Shown here one piece after another: positions 1-9,329 of a DNA stretch of 64,000 nucleotides. Position numbers and translations under genes: made by a program. How positions within the stretch are numbered: the first letter of the stretch is position 1; each line of letters opens with the position of its first letter. Source of the DNA: Hyphomicrobiaceae bacterium (GTDB lineage: Bacteria > Pseudomonadota > Alphaproteobacteria > Rhizobiales > Hyphomicrobiaceae); contig JANYHF010000019.1 of the NCBI GenBank assembly GCA_025359185.1, positions 33,988-97,987 of the forward strand. Reading direction: 5' to 3'. Below the pieces are notes generated by a model, which saw only the letters and a program-made list of their open reading frames with translations, was not told where the DNA came from and did not search any database.

Positions 1-1
1 G

Positions 2-325
2 CGCAATTCCGGCCAACCCGCAACGATCATGCATGTCTGCCTCGCCAAATCGGGCAAAGGAGCTGAATTTGCCTATTACGCCATGATCAAATCGGGCTTG
101 GAAACGATGGCGCAGGATCAGGCCCGCCGCTGGTTCAGCCACGATATTTGCGTGTATGCTTTCCTTCCGGCCCTCGCCGATGACCATTTCGGCGATGACG
201 GCGAGGCAGACAATGTCGTGCAAGCGCGCTCAAATTTCGATTCGTCGCTGGCCGCCATCGTCCTCAACGCCGCGTGCGGGCGCTCGCAATGGCTGAACGG
301 TGTCACCGTTGCCGTCCCGGTCTGA
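2..325 (+). CDS. Short-chain dehydrogenase/reductase, C-terminal part (5' end outside window)
   Basis: The frame is open from the left edge to a TGA at 323-325 and gives 107 residues. The Y-x3-K catalytic signature of NAD(P)-dependent SDR enzymes is visible as YAMIK inside AYYAMIKSGLETM, the usual place just before the alpha-F helix. The Rossmann glycine motif and catalytic Ser must lie upstream of the window. The substrate cannot be named. An internal ATG at 29 exists, but starting there would remove part of the Rossmann fold, so I treat the gene as truncated by the window rather than short. It ends 126 bp before the 3' end of the convergent M48 gene. Confidence 0.7.
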   Translation, partial: RNSGQPATIMHVCLAKSGKGAEFAYYAMIKSGLETMAQDQARRWFSHDICVYAFLPALADDHFGDDGEADNVVQARSNFDSSLAAIVLNAACGRSQWLNGVTVAVPV

Positions 326-451
326 GTTTGTCCGGGGATGGCTGAGCCATCGCTTGACACTGTCAAATTGGCAAAAGGGACAAGGGGCTTGCTAGACCAA
401 AGCCCTGGGGCGGCTGCTCGCGCCTCAGTGCAAAAATGGGGACGTAGCGGC

Positions 452-2062
452 TTACGCCGCCGCCGTTGCGCTCGCGCTCTGGTCGAGGTAGCGGTCGACC
501 AGGAACGATGCCATGTCAGTGCGGATGGGGTCGATGCGGATGGCTTGTTCGAGGCAGTCGATGCCGAGGTCGTCGCTGGATCCAAGAAGCGCTTCGCCAA
601 CAGCGAACCACTCTTCAGCGTGGCCCTTGGCCCAATCGGTACTTGGCGCCATTTTCAGGGCCTCGCGCAGGCATGCGGGGCCTTCAGGCGAGCCGCCATC
701 GACCATGGCGATACCGGCGGCCAGCCAGGCGCGGCCGTCTTCGGTGTGCCAGGCGAGCGCTTCCTCGTAGCGGCCCTGGGCTTCGACAAGGCCGCCAGCG
801 TAGTAAGCTAGGCGCGCACGCTCAAAGGCGGAAGCTAAATCGAGGGCCTGGTGTTTGGCCAGCGCGTCCAGGTCGAGGAGGCGGCGGGCGCTGGGGGGAA
901 GACTCTCGAAGGCTTTGCGCCAAGCGGGGGTGGCTTGCGCGCGCCAGGCATCGTCAAAACGCGTCATCACAGTATCGAGGAACGGACCCAGCAGACCGGC
1001 GGCCGACTGCGCCACGGGGCCGGGAATACTGGGTTCGACGCCCAACGCTGCCAGCCGCTCGGCCAGCACAGGATGCGCCGGATCGGCGGGCGCGCGGGTC
1101 AAGGCGACTTGTAGAATGTCCTCAGCCAGCTCCCACTCAGTCATGCGCGGCAGGAAATTAGCCATTTCGCGGTGTGGCGAGAGCACGGGTTCGGGCGTCG
1201 TCACCGGCTCCTCGGCAAAGCGGCGCCAGTATTCGGCGAGGAACTCTTCAGCGATGCTCAGGCGCTGCAAGGCCGTGCCAACGGCGTCGGGGCCTGCGAT
1301 CTGGGCCGCAAAGCCGTCGGCGGCGAATTCGGCAGCGCGTTCCTGGGCGGCAGATAGTGCGAGGAACTTTGGCCCAAACCAGCGCGCCAGCAGGGCGAAT
1401 GGAAAGCGCAAGTAAAGCGGCTGCTGTGACTGCCGGTCGAGAATGTGCTGCCAGGTGTTGCGGGCCTGATGGACGACGGCGGCCTTCTCGCCGCTACGGC
1501 CCGACAGGTGGCCGAGCTCATGGGCGATCAGCACCGCCGCCTCGGCCTTGGATACCGATTGCAGCAGCGGCAGTCCGATGATGATTTCGTTGCGAGTGCC
1601 GCCAAACAGGCCGCGGCTGGGGCGCTGGATGGCCTGAGCGGCAAAGGTGTCGGTGAGGTAGACGGCGTCGATCCTGGGGGCCTTTAGGTAGCTGCGCAGT
1701 TTTTCGATCAGCACAAAGAGTTCGGGCGCATCGGCGGTGCCAACGGGGATTCCCGATGGCTTTTCGAAGCGGACCCAACCGGCCAGGATCAGTAGCGCGG
1801 CGGGGATCAGAAAGAGGAGGAACCACGCATGGTTCGAGAGCATCGGCTGGTGCCGGACAAAGGTGCTCCAGCTGATTACCGTGACCGGGATGGCGACCAG
1901 CGTGCCCGCGATGGCAGGGACGAGCGCATAGCCGCGTTTGGCCCAAAGATAGGCGCAGTCCAGATCCAGATTTGCAGGCACCCCGGGCTCCGGTGCTGCC
2001 GTTGCAACGACCGCTTCGGCTTGCCCAGCCGCCAGCATGACCGCACCCTCGGCCTCAACCAT
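452..2062 (-). CDS. M48-family zinc metalloprotease with C-terminal TPR-like repeats
   Basis: 536 residues. Two hydrophobic segments (about 46-66 and 79-96) anchor the protein in the inner membrane. The zinc-binding HExxH motif is HELGH at 181-185, in the context AVLIAHELGH that is characteristic of M48 (Ste24/HtpX-like) peptidases, with a further acidic stretch around 240. The last 120 residues are Ala-rich helical repeats resembling TPR units (for example YYAGGLVEAQGRYEEALAW). Family members degrade misfolded membrane or envelope proteins; the target here is unknown. The start is well supported: GGAGG lies 6 bp upstream of the ATG at 2062. It is a single-gene unit, upstream of the pilus operon's 3' end on the same strand. 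Confidence 0.85.
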   Translation of the reverse strand: MVEAEGAVMLAAGQAEAVVATAAPEPGVPANLDLDCAYLWAKRGYALVPAIAGTLVAIPVTVISWSTFVRHQPMLSNHAWFLLFLIPAALLILAGWVRFEKPSGIPVGTADAPELFVLIEKLRSYLKAPRIDAVYLTDTFAAQAIQRPSRGLFGGTRNEIIIGLPLLQSVSKAEAAVLIAHELGHLSGRSGEKAAVVHQARNTWQHILDRQSQQPLYLRFPFALLARWFGPKFLALSAAQERAAEFAADGFAAQIAGPDAVGTALQRLSIAEEFLAEYWRRFAEEPVTTPEPVLSPHREMANFLPRMTEWELAEDILQVALTRAPADPAHPVLAERLAALGVEPSIPGPVAQSAAGLLGPFLDTVMTRFDDAWRAQATPAWRKAFESLPPSARRLLDLDALAKHQALDLASAFERARLAYYAGGLVEAQGRYEEALAWHTEDGRAWLAAGIAMVDGGSPEGPACLREALKMAPSTDWAKGHAEEWFAVGEALLGSSDDLGIDCLEQAIRIDPIRTDMASFLVDRYLDQSASATAAA

Positions 2063-2151
2063 GTACGCCTCCTATTGCCTCTGAACTCGCGGGCAATTTG
2101 ATGGAGACTGTAAGCAATGGCAGTGAAGGAAGGCTTACTCGGGCCGGTCTG

Positions 2152-3123
2152 TCACGGAACGGGGTCGATTTGGATGGTCAGGGTGCCTGCGTAGTGACCG
2201 GCCATGAGCGGGCGGACATTGCTCTGCATGTTCACGTCCACGCTGATCTCGCCGCTGCTGCTTCCGCTGTCTGTATTGGTCCTATCCGAGCGGACGGGAA
2301 CCGTGGGGTTCAACCCATCGGTCTTGAAGGTGGCGCGGGCATTCCCGAATGTAGCGGTTGCAACCCAGTCGATATACGTATCGAAGGCGCCGCCCGTATC
2401 GACGGGGTGGACCAGCTGCATCGCACCGCCAGATAGCGTCACGGTGGCTGGGGAGGTGCACTCGACCTTGGGGATGAGGACTGAGAAGATGCTTCCAGGA
2501 TCGGTATTGCCTTCGCTGATACCACTGCTGAGGTTGAGCGTAAGTTCATCGGGCGGCGTGATCTTGCACGCGCCGATCACGGTCGCACTGACGTTTAATT
2601 CAGCTTTGATCGCAGCTTGAAAGACGCCATCCGTTATGTCGAAGAAAAGCACACGTAGGGTCTCGGTATAATCGCCTAATGGCACGAATTGGGATGCGTC
2701 CGGCTTCAGCGTGGCACTCTGTACACGTTCTTCATGGGGGGCAAAGACGTTAAGATCGTCGCGTTGATCGCTGGCGGGCGTATCGCTTTGCGACATGATC
2801 GGCCGGCCGTCGCTCGTCGCCGTGTATGTGAGCACTTGTCCCGAAGAATTTAACATGGCGAAGGGGAAGCCGCCGTTGCGGATGAAAGAGAACGAAAATC
2901 TGCAAGGCCTGTCGGATTGGTTAGTGATCACGATCCGCACGTCCTTGGCCACAGGCGTGGCAAACGGATTGTACCGGCCAATGGTGCCTTGGCCTTCGAA
3001 CACGACGAGGGGCCGCTGGTCGCAAGCGGCATGGGCCAAAGGGCTGGCCACCAGTGCAGCAGCACTGGCCAGCATAAAGCCGTACACTGCGCGCTTTAGC
3101 GCGTTGCCCCAACCCATCCTCAT
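2152..3123 (-). CDS. Spore coat U (SCPU) domain protein, probable pilus tip subunit
   Basis: 323 residues with a Sec signal peptide (cut near AHA-ACDQR, about 33). It contains two SCPU-like beta-sandwich halves. Around 195 a new Cys-containing domain begins (VIGACKITPPDELTLNLSSG), and the C-terminus ends in the usual AGHYAGTLTIQIDPVP strand. Two-domain SCPU proteins at the end of archaic chaperone-usher operons (CsuE type) act as tip adhesins; that role is inferred here. The start overlaps the usher stop by 4 bp (ATGA), so translation is probably coupled. It is the last gene of the pilus operon. Confidence 0.8.
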   Translation of the reverse strand: MRMGWGNALKRAVYGFMLASAAALVASPLAHAACDQRPLVVFEGQGTIGRYNPFATPVAKDVRIVITNQSDRPCRFSFSFIRNGGFPFAMLNSSGQVLTYTATSDGRPIMSQSDTPASDQRDDLNVFAPHEERVQSATLKPDASQFVPLGDYTETLRVLFFDITDGVFQAAIKAELNVSATVIGACKITPPDELTLNLSSGISEGNTDPGSIFSVLIPKVECTSPATVTLSGGAMQLVHPVDTGGAFDTYIDWVATATFGNARATFKTDGLNPTVPVRSDRTNTDSGSSSGEISVDVNMQSNVRPLMAGHYAGTLTIQIDPVP

Positions 3124-5816
3124 CCCCCCACCGGATTCAACGTGCCGGCCTTGAACAACCCCGTCGCGCCTTCGGGGATCACGATGGTGAACTTGGTCGG
3201 CGCAGGGTCGGTTTCCATCTGGATGGTCCAGCGGCCGGGCGCGAGGCCGTCGGCCCCGAACCGGCCCGCGCCGTTGGTGAAGATGGCGATCTGCTTGGCC
3301 GGGTTGGCTTCTGGCGATGCGGTTCCCGTCAGCAGCGCAATCGGCTCGCCCGCCGCGTTCTGTAGCGTGCCATAGGCTGAGACGGACTCGGACGATCCCA
3401 CCTCCAGCGCATAGCCCGCTCGCAACGGCGGCATGAGATCGAACGCGCCCTGGCCGAGGCTGTAGCCCACCGGCAGATCGGCGACATCGACGGCGAGGCT
3501 GGCGGGCGAATAGGCCGGCAGATCGCGCACCAGCGCCGGGCCGAACGCGTCGGACGAGGCGCGCGGATTGTCGGGATCACCCACGGTGATCCGCTTGCCT
3601 GCAATCGACTTGTGCGGATAGACGATGGCAAAGCCGTTGCCCCGGATGGGCGCGCCAAAGGCCACATGCCCGTCCGCAAAGGCGATGGCCGAGCCAACAT
3701 GCAGCGACGTGCGCTGACTGCCGCGTGCCAGCGCCGGATTGCCCGCACTGATGCCGTTGAAGCCGGAGCGCTGGCTGAGCCGCGCCTCCAGCCGGTTGCC
3801 CGAGTATCCCACCCCGGCGGCCAGCGCGCCGTTGTCGTCGCCTGTGTTGTCGGAGACATCGACGGTGCCGGACCATTGATCGGCACCGAAGCGCCGTTCG
3901 GTGGTCGCTGACAGGTCTGCTGTCCGGCTGCGCGTGTCGGCGCTGGCGGCGACTTGCGTGTGCTCATCGGCGCGCATATTGACGTGGAACCCGGCGTGCC
4001 ATTCGCCCGCATCGCTGCTGGTGCTGAGTTGTGCATCGTTGCTGTAACCGCCCGACAGGCTGCCGCTCATCGTATCGGTCAGCGGCGACGACACGGTCAA
4101 ATCAAGGCCGTAGCGGTTGCCGGTGAAGGTGTAGGGCTGAGCGACCGCGGCTGGATTGGCGATGGTGTAGTGGCCAGACAGGTTGGCAGAAATGGTTTCT
4201 GTGATGGGTGCGGAGTAGGTGCCATCGAAGCGCCAGGAATAGTCATATTGCGGATAGATGACGTCGCCGGCGGTGGCGAGATACTGGCCCGGCTCACGAA
4301 ATGTTGCGGAGCGGAAATCGGCGCTGAGGCCGACGGATTCACGCCCCGTCTTGCTGCTGCGCATGAGCAATTTGGTGTTGGCCAACGTCCAGGCCGCGCG
4401 CGCGCCAAAGCCGGTGCCGCTCTTGCTGAGGCTGACCGCGCCGCCCAGCGAGGCAAAACCCAGCGGCAGCGCCGTCAGAATGCGGCTGCCAGCCTCGCCG
4501 CCTTCGCTGTCCGCCTGCATCTGCACTTCGCCGGTCAGCGTATTGGTCAGTCCACGCCGGTAGTGGCCCGCGCCCGTCACGATGCCGCTACGATAGACGC
4601 GCTCATCATTGGCCGTGAAGGACGGCACGCCGCCGGTCACCGCCCACTGTGATTCTCCAACCGCCAAAAGCGCGCCGTCAAAAAACGCTGTGAACGACTG
4701 GCTGTGGGTGACGCCCGTGTCATCCGTGATCTTCAGGATGATATCGTTGGCGCCCGATTGCAGCGGGATGTCGGCTAGGTCATACGGCCCCGCCTCCAGA
4801 TGCAGGTGTTTGACGGCGATGCCGTTGATAATGACGTCAACGTCCGAAGGCCGGTCCAGCTTGAAGGCTGATCCGGCCGTGGGCGAGGTGATGCTGCCCG
4901 GCGCCAGCTTGGCGGAGGAGCGCTCGATGCTGATCCCTAGAGTTTCGCCCGGCGACTGAAAATCCGTCCCCAGCGCTTCGACATCACCGAACTCGAAACG
5001 CAAAAGATCTTCGGGGCGGTCATAGATCGCGCGGGTAAAATGGCGCTTGAGGCCGCCGGTATGGTCGTTGAGACAGATGGCGCCGGTCGGGCAGACGAAC
5101 TCGGCGCCGCTGCTTTGATAGGCCCAATCGCCCTCGACGGCGACCTCCCCGATGCGGAACACCGGCTTGGCGTCGAGGCTGAGGGCGTCGTTGCCGGTCG
5201 AGTCCCAATCATGATCGATGCCGCCATCGAGATTGACGTAACCCGCGATCGTGGCCGGGCTGGCGGCATTGGCGCTGGTGCCGCGCAGGCCTGAGCGCGC
5301 TCCACCCAATGACAACTTGCCGGTGCTGCGGTCGTCGGGCTTAGGGGCATACACCAGGGCGAGATTGGCGGGGTCAAACGAGAGATTGAAGCCAGCCGCC
5401 TTGAGGGCGTCGAGAGGCACATAACCGCCGGTATCGCCCACGCCGTTCAGGCGCTTGATGGCATCCGCCGCCAGGACGGTCTTCAGCATCCCGGCAAGCA
5501 CGGTCTTTTGCACCAGCACCGTATCGCCCGGATTGATCCGCACGGCGATGGTGCCGATTTCCTGTTTGCCCAGGTTAAACGGCACCGACATGCTGATGGG
5601 TTTGTCTGACGGGTTCAGCCTGGCGGAGAAGGTTTTGGCATACTCAGGTTCGGCAGCTACAGCGGATGGGATACTCAGTAGGCCAAGTAACAGCAAAGCT
5701 GCCGGCACGAGGCAAAGACTCAGCGTGCGAAGCGCACAGCGCCCGCGAGTCCCTGACTTGGTGGCAGCCAAAAGCATTCGACGGTTCCAGTCGCGTGGCA
5801 GATCGAAGTTTGACAC
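3120..5816 (-). CDS. Fimbrial outer-membrane usher protein (FimD/PapC family, archaic type)
   Basis: 898 residues, typical usher length. After a signal segment (about 33-54, ending AVAAEP) come the periplasmic N-domain, the 24-strand pore region with an inserted plug (around 290-370, IERSSAKLAPG and the following DVDVIINGIAV stretch), and C-terminal beta-sandwich domains (ILTALPLG onward, closing with GRWTIQME). Ushers thread chaperone-bound subunits through the outer membrane. The frame opens with a GTG at 5816; an ATG at 5777 would also keep the signal peptide and cannot be excluded. It lies 27 bp behind the chaperone gene and overlaps the tip-subunit gene by 4 bp. Confidence 0.88.
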   Translation of the reverse strand: MSNFDLPRDWNRRMLLAATKSGTRGRCALRTLSLCLVPAALLLLGLLSIPSAVAAEPEYAKTFSARLNPSDKPISMSVPFNLGKQEIGTIAVRINPGDTVLVQKTVLAGMLKTVLAADAIKRLNGVGDTGGYVPLDALKAAGFNLSFDPANLALVYAPKPDDRSTGKLSLGGARSGLRGTSANAASPATIAGYVNLDGGIDHDWDSTGNDALSLDAKPVFRIGEVAVEGDWAYQSSGAEFVCPTGAICLNDHTGGLKRHFTRAIYDRPEDLLRFEFGDVEALGTDFQSPGETLGISIERSSAKLAPGSITSPTAGSAFKLDRPSDVDVIINGIAVKHLHLEAGPYDLADIPLQSGANDIILKITDDTGVTHSQSFTAFFDGALLAVGESQWAVTGGVPSFTANDERVYRSGIVTGAGHYRRGLTNTLTGEVQMQADSEGGEAGSRILTALPLGFASLGGAVSLSKSGTGFGARAAWTLANTKLLMRSSKTGRESVGLSADFRSATFREPGQYLATAGDVIYPQYDYSWRFDGTYSAPITETISANLSGHYTIANPAAVAQPYTFTGNRYGLDLTVSSPLTDTMSGSLSGGYSNDAQLSTSSDAGEWHAGFHVNMRADEHTQVAASADTRSRTADLSATTERRFGADQWSGTVDVSDNTGDDNGALAAGVGYSGNRLEARLSQRSGFNGISAGNPALARGSQRTSLHVGSAIAFADGHVAFGAPIRGNGFAIVYPHKSIAGKRITVGDPDNPRASSDAFGPALVRDLPAYSPASLAVDVADLPVGYSLGQGAFDLMPPLRAGYALEVGSSESVSAYGTLQNAAGEPIALLTGTASPEANPAKQIAIFTNGAGRFGADGLAPGRWTIQMETDPAPTKFTIVIPEGATGLFKAGTLNPVGG

Positions 5817-5843
5817 GGGGGTACTGGAAAAGGCGTTTACGTC

Positions 5844-6581
5844 TTAACGGGCAGGCGTGTAGTCCAGGCGGGCCTGAATTTTGCTGGCCCCGGCTGGCAG
5901 TTCATCAGGCAATATAAACACACGGCGTTTGCCCGGCTGGACGATACCGATGCCGATCTTTTGCAAGATATCGCCCGACTCATAGGTCTTTGACCAAGTC
6001 CCGGCGCTGACGTGGATCACCGCGTTTTCCAGATTGGCGTGGACTTTGGACGCATTCTCCACCGTGATCGTGGCATGGCGTTTGCCTTGCGCGTCGGCGG
6101 CAACGCCAGTGCTGGCAAGCCGGAGGCTGGGTTTGCCATTTGGCGGGGCCACGTTCACGACCACGCCAAAGCTCGATACGATCTGCACGCCGTTTCGGTT
6201 TTTGTCTATCTTCACAGGGATCTGTGTGACCGACAGCATGTAGCTGCGGCTGCGGTCAAGATTGGGTTCGCCAACCCATTGCAGGCGGAACAACTGCGTG
6301 CCGCCCGCTGGGATCATGGCTTGGGGCGGAAAGACGAGGAATTCTTCTCCGGCTGGGCTGGTCTTGGTGACGCCATTCTGGTCGATGTCCAGCTTTTGCA
6401 GCGACGTTTCGACAGGAATTGGGGCCGAGCCGTTGTTGGTCACGGTAATCTGTGTGCGGCCCGCATTGCCCACCGAGGTCATCTCGACGTGGTTCGGTGA
6501 AACGGACATTGCGTGTGCAGATGATACTGTCAGGCTGACAAGGGCCGCAAGAGCCATTGCGCGGAAAATAGTCGTAACCAT
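5844..6581 (-). CDS. Periplasmic pilus assembly chaperone (PapD-like, archaic family)
   Basis: 245 residues with a signal peptide cleaved near SAHA-MSVSP (about 24). It has the two immunoglobulin-like domains of PapD chaperones. The first contains the donor G1 strand region GVQIVSSFGVVVNVAP, and LFRLQWVGEP with the following RSYMLSVTQIPV matches the usual chaperone core. The second runs from PSLRLASTG to the end. It caps SCPU subunits by donor-strand complementation before handing them to the usher. GGAG lies about 9 bp upstream of the ATG. It follows the major-subunit gene after an 85-bp gap that contains a terminator-like hairpin. Confidence 0.87.
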   Translation of the reverse strand: MVTTIFRAMALAALVSLTVSSAHAMSVSPNHVEMTSVGNAGRTQITVTNNGSAPIPVETSLQKLDIDQNGVTKTSPAGEEFLVFPPQAMIPAGGTQLFRLQWVGEPNLDRSRSYMLSVTQIPVKIDKNRNGVQIVSSFGVVVNVAPPNGKPSLRLASTGVAADAQGKRHATITVENASKVHANLENAVIHVSAGTWSKTYESGDILQKIGIGIVQPGKRRVFILPDELPAGASKIQARLDYTPAR

Positions 6582-6611
6582 CTCGGCACTCCAAGCGGAA
6601 GGGTTTGGGTG

Positions 6612-6651
6612 AAAAAACCGGCCGGTGCACGCTTGCGCGCAGACCGGCCGG
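6612..6651 (-). terminator. Intrinsic terminator/attenuator between major pilin and chaperone genes
   Basis: On the minus strand a 9-bp GC-rich stem (CCGGCCGGT at 6618-6626 pairing with ACCGGCCGG at 6643-6651, 16-nt loop) is followed directly by six U residues (A-run 6612-6617 on the plus strand). It sits 16 bp after the stop of the major-subunit gene. Partial termination here would make the structural subunit more abundant than chaperone and usher. The structure is seen; its effect is inferred. Confidence 0.75.
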
Positions 6652-6666
6652 GTAAAAGCCTCCCGA

Positions 6667-7230
6667 TCACGTACTCGGCGTGATCGTTACAGTGAGGGTG
6701 TCAACATAGTGACCAACGGCGAGCGGATTGCCGGACACGTCGAGGATGGGAGTGACGCTTACCGTGAGTGCGGTGTTCGCCAAGCTACCGTCTGTGATCA
6801 GTCCCGCAGCGGTCTGTGCAGTCGATGCACCGGCCGTACCATTGGTCGTCAGATTGGCGATGGCGCCAACGCCCGCAACAACCAAGTCCGCAGAGTAGTC
6901 GATTCGGCCAAGGCTGCCCGAGGGCGGTGAACCTGGACGCGTAACGCCGCCGTTCAGTGTCGAGAGACTGAACGTCGCTTTCAAGTTGCACGTAACCGTG
7001 CCGACGCCCGTCGCCGGGATCGCAGTCGTACTTCCGATAGCGTTCCCGGAGATCGGGATCGTCACTGTGTTGGCAGCAGCGGCACCCGTGCTCAAACTGC
7101 AAGTGGGAGACACGTCAGCCTGCAGGGGAATATTCTGGCTAACGGGTGTCCCTAGTGTCTGAGCAAAAGCCCCACTGACGCCAAACAACGAAAACACCGC
7201 AACGGCGGCTAGTACGATTACCTTTTTCAT
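6667..7230 (-). CDS. SCPU-domain major pilus subunit (archaic chaperone-usher pilus)
   Basis: 187 residues from the ATG at 7230, which has GAGGAG about 10 bp upstream; a longer reading frame upstream lacks any secretion signal. The signal peptide is MKKVIVLAAVAVFSLFGVSGAFA. The mature chain is a single SCPU domain with Cys residues near SPTCSL and VTCNLK, a Ser/Thr/Gly-rich body and the C-terminal strand GHYVDTLTVTITPST that completes the fold. It is the first gene of the operon major subunit, chaperone, usher, tip subunit, the order known from Csu-type pili used for biofilm attachment. Confidence 0.85.
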   Translation of the reverse strand: MKKVIVLAAVAVFSLFGVSGAFAQTLGTPVSQNIPLQADVSPTCSLSTGAAAANTVTIPISGNAIGSTTAIPATGVGTVTCNLKATFSLSTLNGGVTRPGSPPSGSLGRIDYSADLVVAGVGAIANLTTNGTAGASTAQTAAGLITDGSLANTALTVSVTPILDVSGNPLAVGHYVDTLTVTITPST

Positions 7231-7661
7231 GTATGCCCACTCCTCATGAAAGGACCCTTGGACCGCAGTCCTAAGCGAGCCCCTGGTTACACAACAATCG
7301 AACCGCGCATGGCCTACAGCCTGGCGGCGTACGCACAACAACACCTTGCCGGACGTGCTCCTCGCCCGTCCGATCGCAAGCTCTGAAACTGTCAGTAGGC
7401 GCATGACGCGCTTTGGGTTCCGGTGTGGTTTTCGGCGTGGCACTGCGTCCGGAGCTCGCTGGCCCCGTGGATCATCCGTCTACACACTCACAAGACCCCC
7501 CATGGACCCGGACCGGGCGCACAACACCGCGCCAGCCGAATGGGCCAGACCGGCGACTGCTGAAACCAAGTGAGCCGGGCCGATACGTAAAATGACGGAA
7601 CACAGTTTCGAACTGGTTAAAGCAACCCAGAGTTTATTCTCCGCGGCGCGGCGGCCGCCTG
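7231..7661. other. 431-bp gene-free region upstream of the pilus operon
   Basis: It carries the promoter of the pilus operon (minus strand) and the 3' flank of the DUF1045 gene. I see no credible coding frame. The only AT-richer stretch is about 7600-7642. No confident -35/-10 pair or known operator was found. Confidence 0.5.
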
Positions 7662-8375
7662 TCAGACTTGGGCGAACGCGAACCTATGAAGCAACTCGAA
7701 GCGCGCGGTGCGGGCCGGTTGCTTGAAGATGGCGATACCGTCAATCCTGACCGGTACGTCCACTGGGGCGTATAGCGTGCGTAGGGTTTCGGTGATGGGA
7801 GCCAACTGGTCCAATGACAGCGGCCCTGCCAAGGTCATATGAAAGCGGAACTCTTCAAAGACATAAGGGTAGCCCCAGGCGTCGAGGTAGACGAGTTGCG
7901 TCGTTGTCATCGGAACTTTCAGCCGCCGGTCGCGGTCAGCGGCTGACAAGGGCGCGCGAAAGCTGTCGAAATCGCACACGCAATCGACCGCGAACGGTTC
8001 GAGCGCCGCTGGCGCAACTTCCGGGATCAAGGCGACGAACCGCTCCAGCGTCGCAATCTTCAGGTGTCCCAAAGGCAGGGGCGGTTGCCTAGCGGCAAAA
8101 TCGGCAGCGGCGGCCAGCAACTGGGCTTCGGTCTTGCGGGCGGCGAGCTCGAACGGCGCTTTCAGCGTGGCGTGGAAACCGTAGCGCGCGGGTTCGGAAA
8201 AGGCGCCGGCCGCCAGCGCCACGCGTAACGGCTCGAAGGGCTGGGGCCTTGCGTCCGGTTCGGCGGGATCATAGCCAACAACGCGGCAGCCAAAGCGCCA
8301 CAGCGCCGATGTTACGGCCGGCATGGAGTAGATGGCGTAACGCGGCGTGCCGGTCATGGGGTGAAATCCCGTCAT
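7662..8375 (-). CDS. DUF1045 family 2H phosphoesterase-like protein
   Basis: 237 residues. It has the two His-x-Thr motifs of the 2H phosphoesterase superfamily: HATLKAP at 68-74 and HMTLAGPL at 179-186, each in a hydrophobic strand context. DUF1045 proteins are often encoded in phosphonate (phn) operons, where their exact reaction is unsettled. Here no phn gene is nearby, so a link to phosphonate use is only a family-level guess; RNA or cyclic-phosphate hydrolysis is equally possible. A second ATG at 8357 would shorten the N-terminus by six residues. It is a solitary gene. Confidence 0.75.
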   Translation of the reverse strand: MTGFHPMTGTPRYAIYSMPAVTSALWRFGCRVVGYDPAEPDARPQPFEPLRVALAAGAFSEPARYGFHATLKAPFELAARKTEAQLLAAAADFAARQPPLPLGHLKIATLERFVALIPEVAPAALEPFAVDCVCDFDSFRAPLSAADRDRRLKVPMTTTQLVYLDAWGYPYVFEEFRFHMTLAGPLSLDQLAPITETLRTLYAPVDVPVRIDGIAIFKQPARTARFELLHRFAFAQV

Positions 8376-8529
8376 CCCGCCCGCGGTATAATGCTACTAT
8401 TACGGTGCGCCGCGGGCGCGGGGCCTTGTGCATCAGAAAGGTGCAGGAGCCGCGAGTACGATCCCGGATCAGCACTGCACGATAAGGATGCTGCAGTGCA
8501 TCCGGGACGACGGCGGAGGGGCGTTAAAA

Positions 8530-8883
8530 TCAGTCCAGCGCTGCCGTGACCATGATTTCGACAGTATATTCGGGGCCAGCGAGCTTGGCTTCCACGGTGG
8601 CGCGGGCGGGCGTGTTGCCCGGTGATACCCACTTGTCCCACTCGGCGTTCATTTCGGCAAATTTCGAGATGTCGGCAAGCCAGATGTTGGTGGTGATGAG
8701 CTTGGCTTTGCTGGTGCCGGCCTCTTTCAGCAGGCGGTCGATGTTGGCAAGGATGTCCTTGGTCTGCTCGCCAACGCTTTTGCCCTTAGCGGCGCCGGCG
8801 ACCTGGCCTGCCAGATAGACCATGTTGCCATGGACGACGCCTTGGCTCATGCGCGGGCCAACTTCGAGACGCTTGATGGGCAT
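8530..8883 (-). CDS. ridA: RidA/YjgF family enamine-imine deaminase
   Basis: 117 residues, the standard size of the trimeric RidA family, which hydrolyses reactive enamine/imine intermediates (such as 2-aminoacrylate) released by PLP enzymes in the cytosol. Family hallmarks are the QVAG turn at 27-30, the central YLAG strand, and the conserved Arg94 in PARATVEA that binds the substrate carboxylate, followed by the VEIMVTAAL strand. No PLP enzyme lies next to it. Only the immediate family is certain; a divergent subfamily function is possible. Confidence 0.88.
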   Translation of the reverse strand: MPIKRLEVGPRMSQGVVHGNMVYLAGQVAGAAKGKSVGEQTKDILANIDRLLKEAGTSKAKLITTNIWLADISKFAEMNAEWDKWVSPGNTPARATVEAKLAGPEYTVEIMVTAALD

Positions 8884-8959
8884 GGGAGTGTATCCTGTTT
8901 TCGAGGGAAGACACGATCATAGCCGAGGGCGCGTGGCGGCAACAAGTCACTTGAGTCGC

Positions 8960-8995
8960 AAAAAAAAGGACGGCGCCGTTGCCGGGGCCGTCCTT
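8960..8995 (-). terminator. Rho-independent terminator of the DUF1127 gene
   Basis: On the minus strand AAGGACGGC (complement of 8987-8995) pairs with GCCGTCCTT (complement of 8966-8974) across a 12-nt loop, followed by a run of U (A-run 8960-8967 on the plus strand). It begins 27 bp after the DUF1127 stop codon. This is the clearest terminator in the window. Confidence 0.85.
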
Positions 8996-9022
8996 CGGAA
9001 TGACTGCAAGGCCCCCTCGCTT

Positions 9023-9271
9023 CTAGCGGCGGGCGATGACGCTCAGGGCCGGCAAATCGGCAAACCCCGCGATGCGGGGGACATCGGCGCGGATGACGCC
9101 GATGTCGGCAAGGTCGCGGTCCGACATGCTGGACAGCTCCGCCAAGACGCGGCGGCGTTCGGCGCGGGCGCTGAGATAGCCACGAATGGCGTTGAAACGG
9201 TCCGAGAAGCCTTCGGCGACAACGGTCATTGCGCCAGCGCGGCTCTGCATTGTGGTGTGGTTCATGCTCAT
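9023..9271 (-). CDS. DUF1127 domain small protein
   Basis: 82 residues. The C-terminal half has the YjiS/DUF1127 signature: an Arg-rich helix (RAERRRVLAELSSM) followed by SDRDLADIGVIRADVPRIAG. Small DUF1127 proteins are abundant in alphaproteobacteria, and some have been linked to RNA metabolism and to phosphate or carbon responses. No role can be assigned here. Alternative starts at 9265 or 9250 are possible. It is monocistronic, with a strong terminator downstream and a TGCAACAT-containing candidate operator about 60 bp upstream. Confidence 0.85.
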   Translation of the reverse strand: MSMNHTTMQSRAGAMTVVAEGFSDRFNAIRGYLSARAERRRVLAELSSMSDRDLADIGVIRADVPRIAGFADLPALSVIARR

Positions 9272-9329
9272 GATCTTAGCTCCGATCGTCAGCGTGCGGG
9301 CCCGGTGGGCTACCGCTTGTTTTGCTGTT

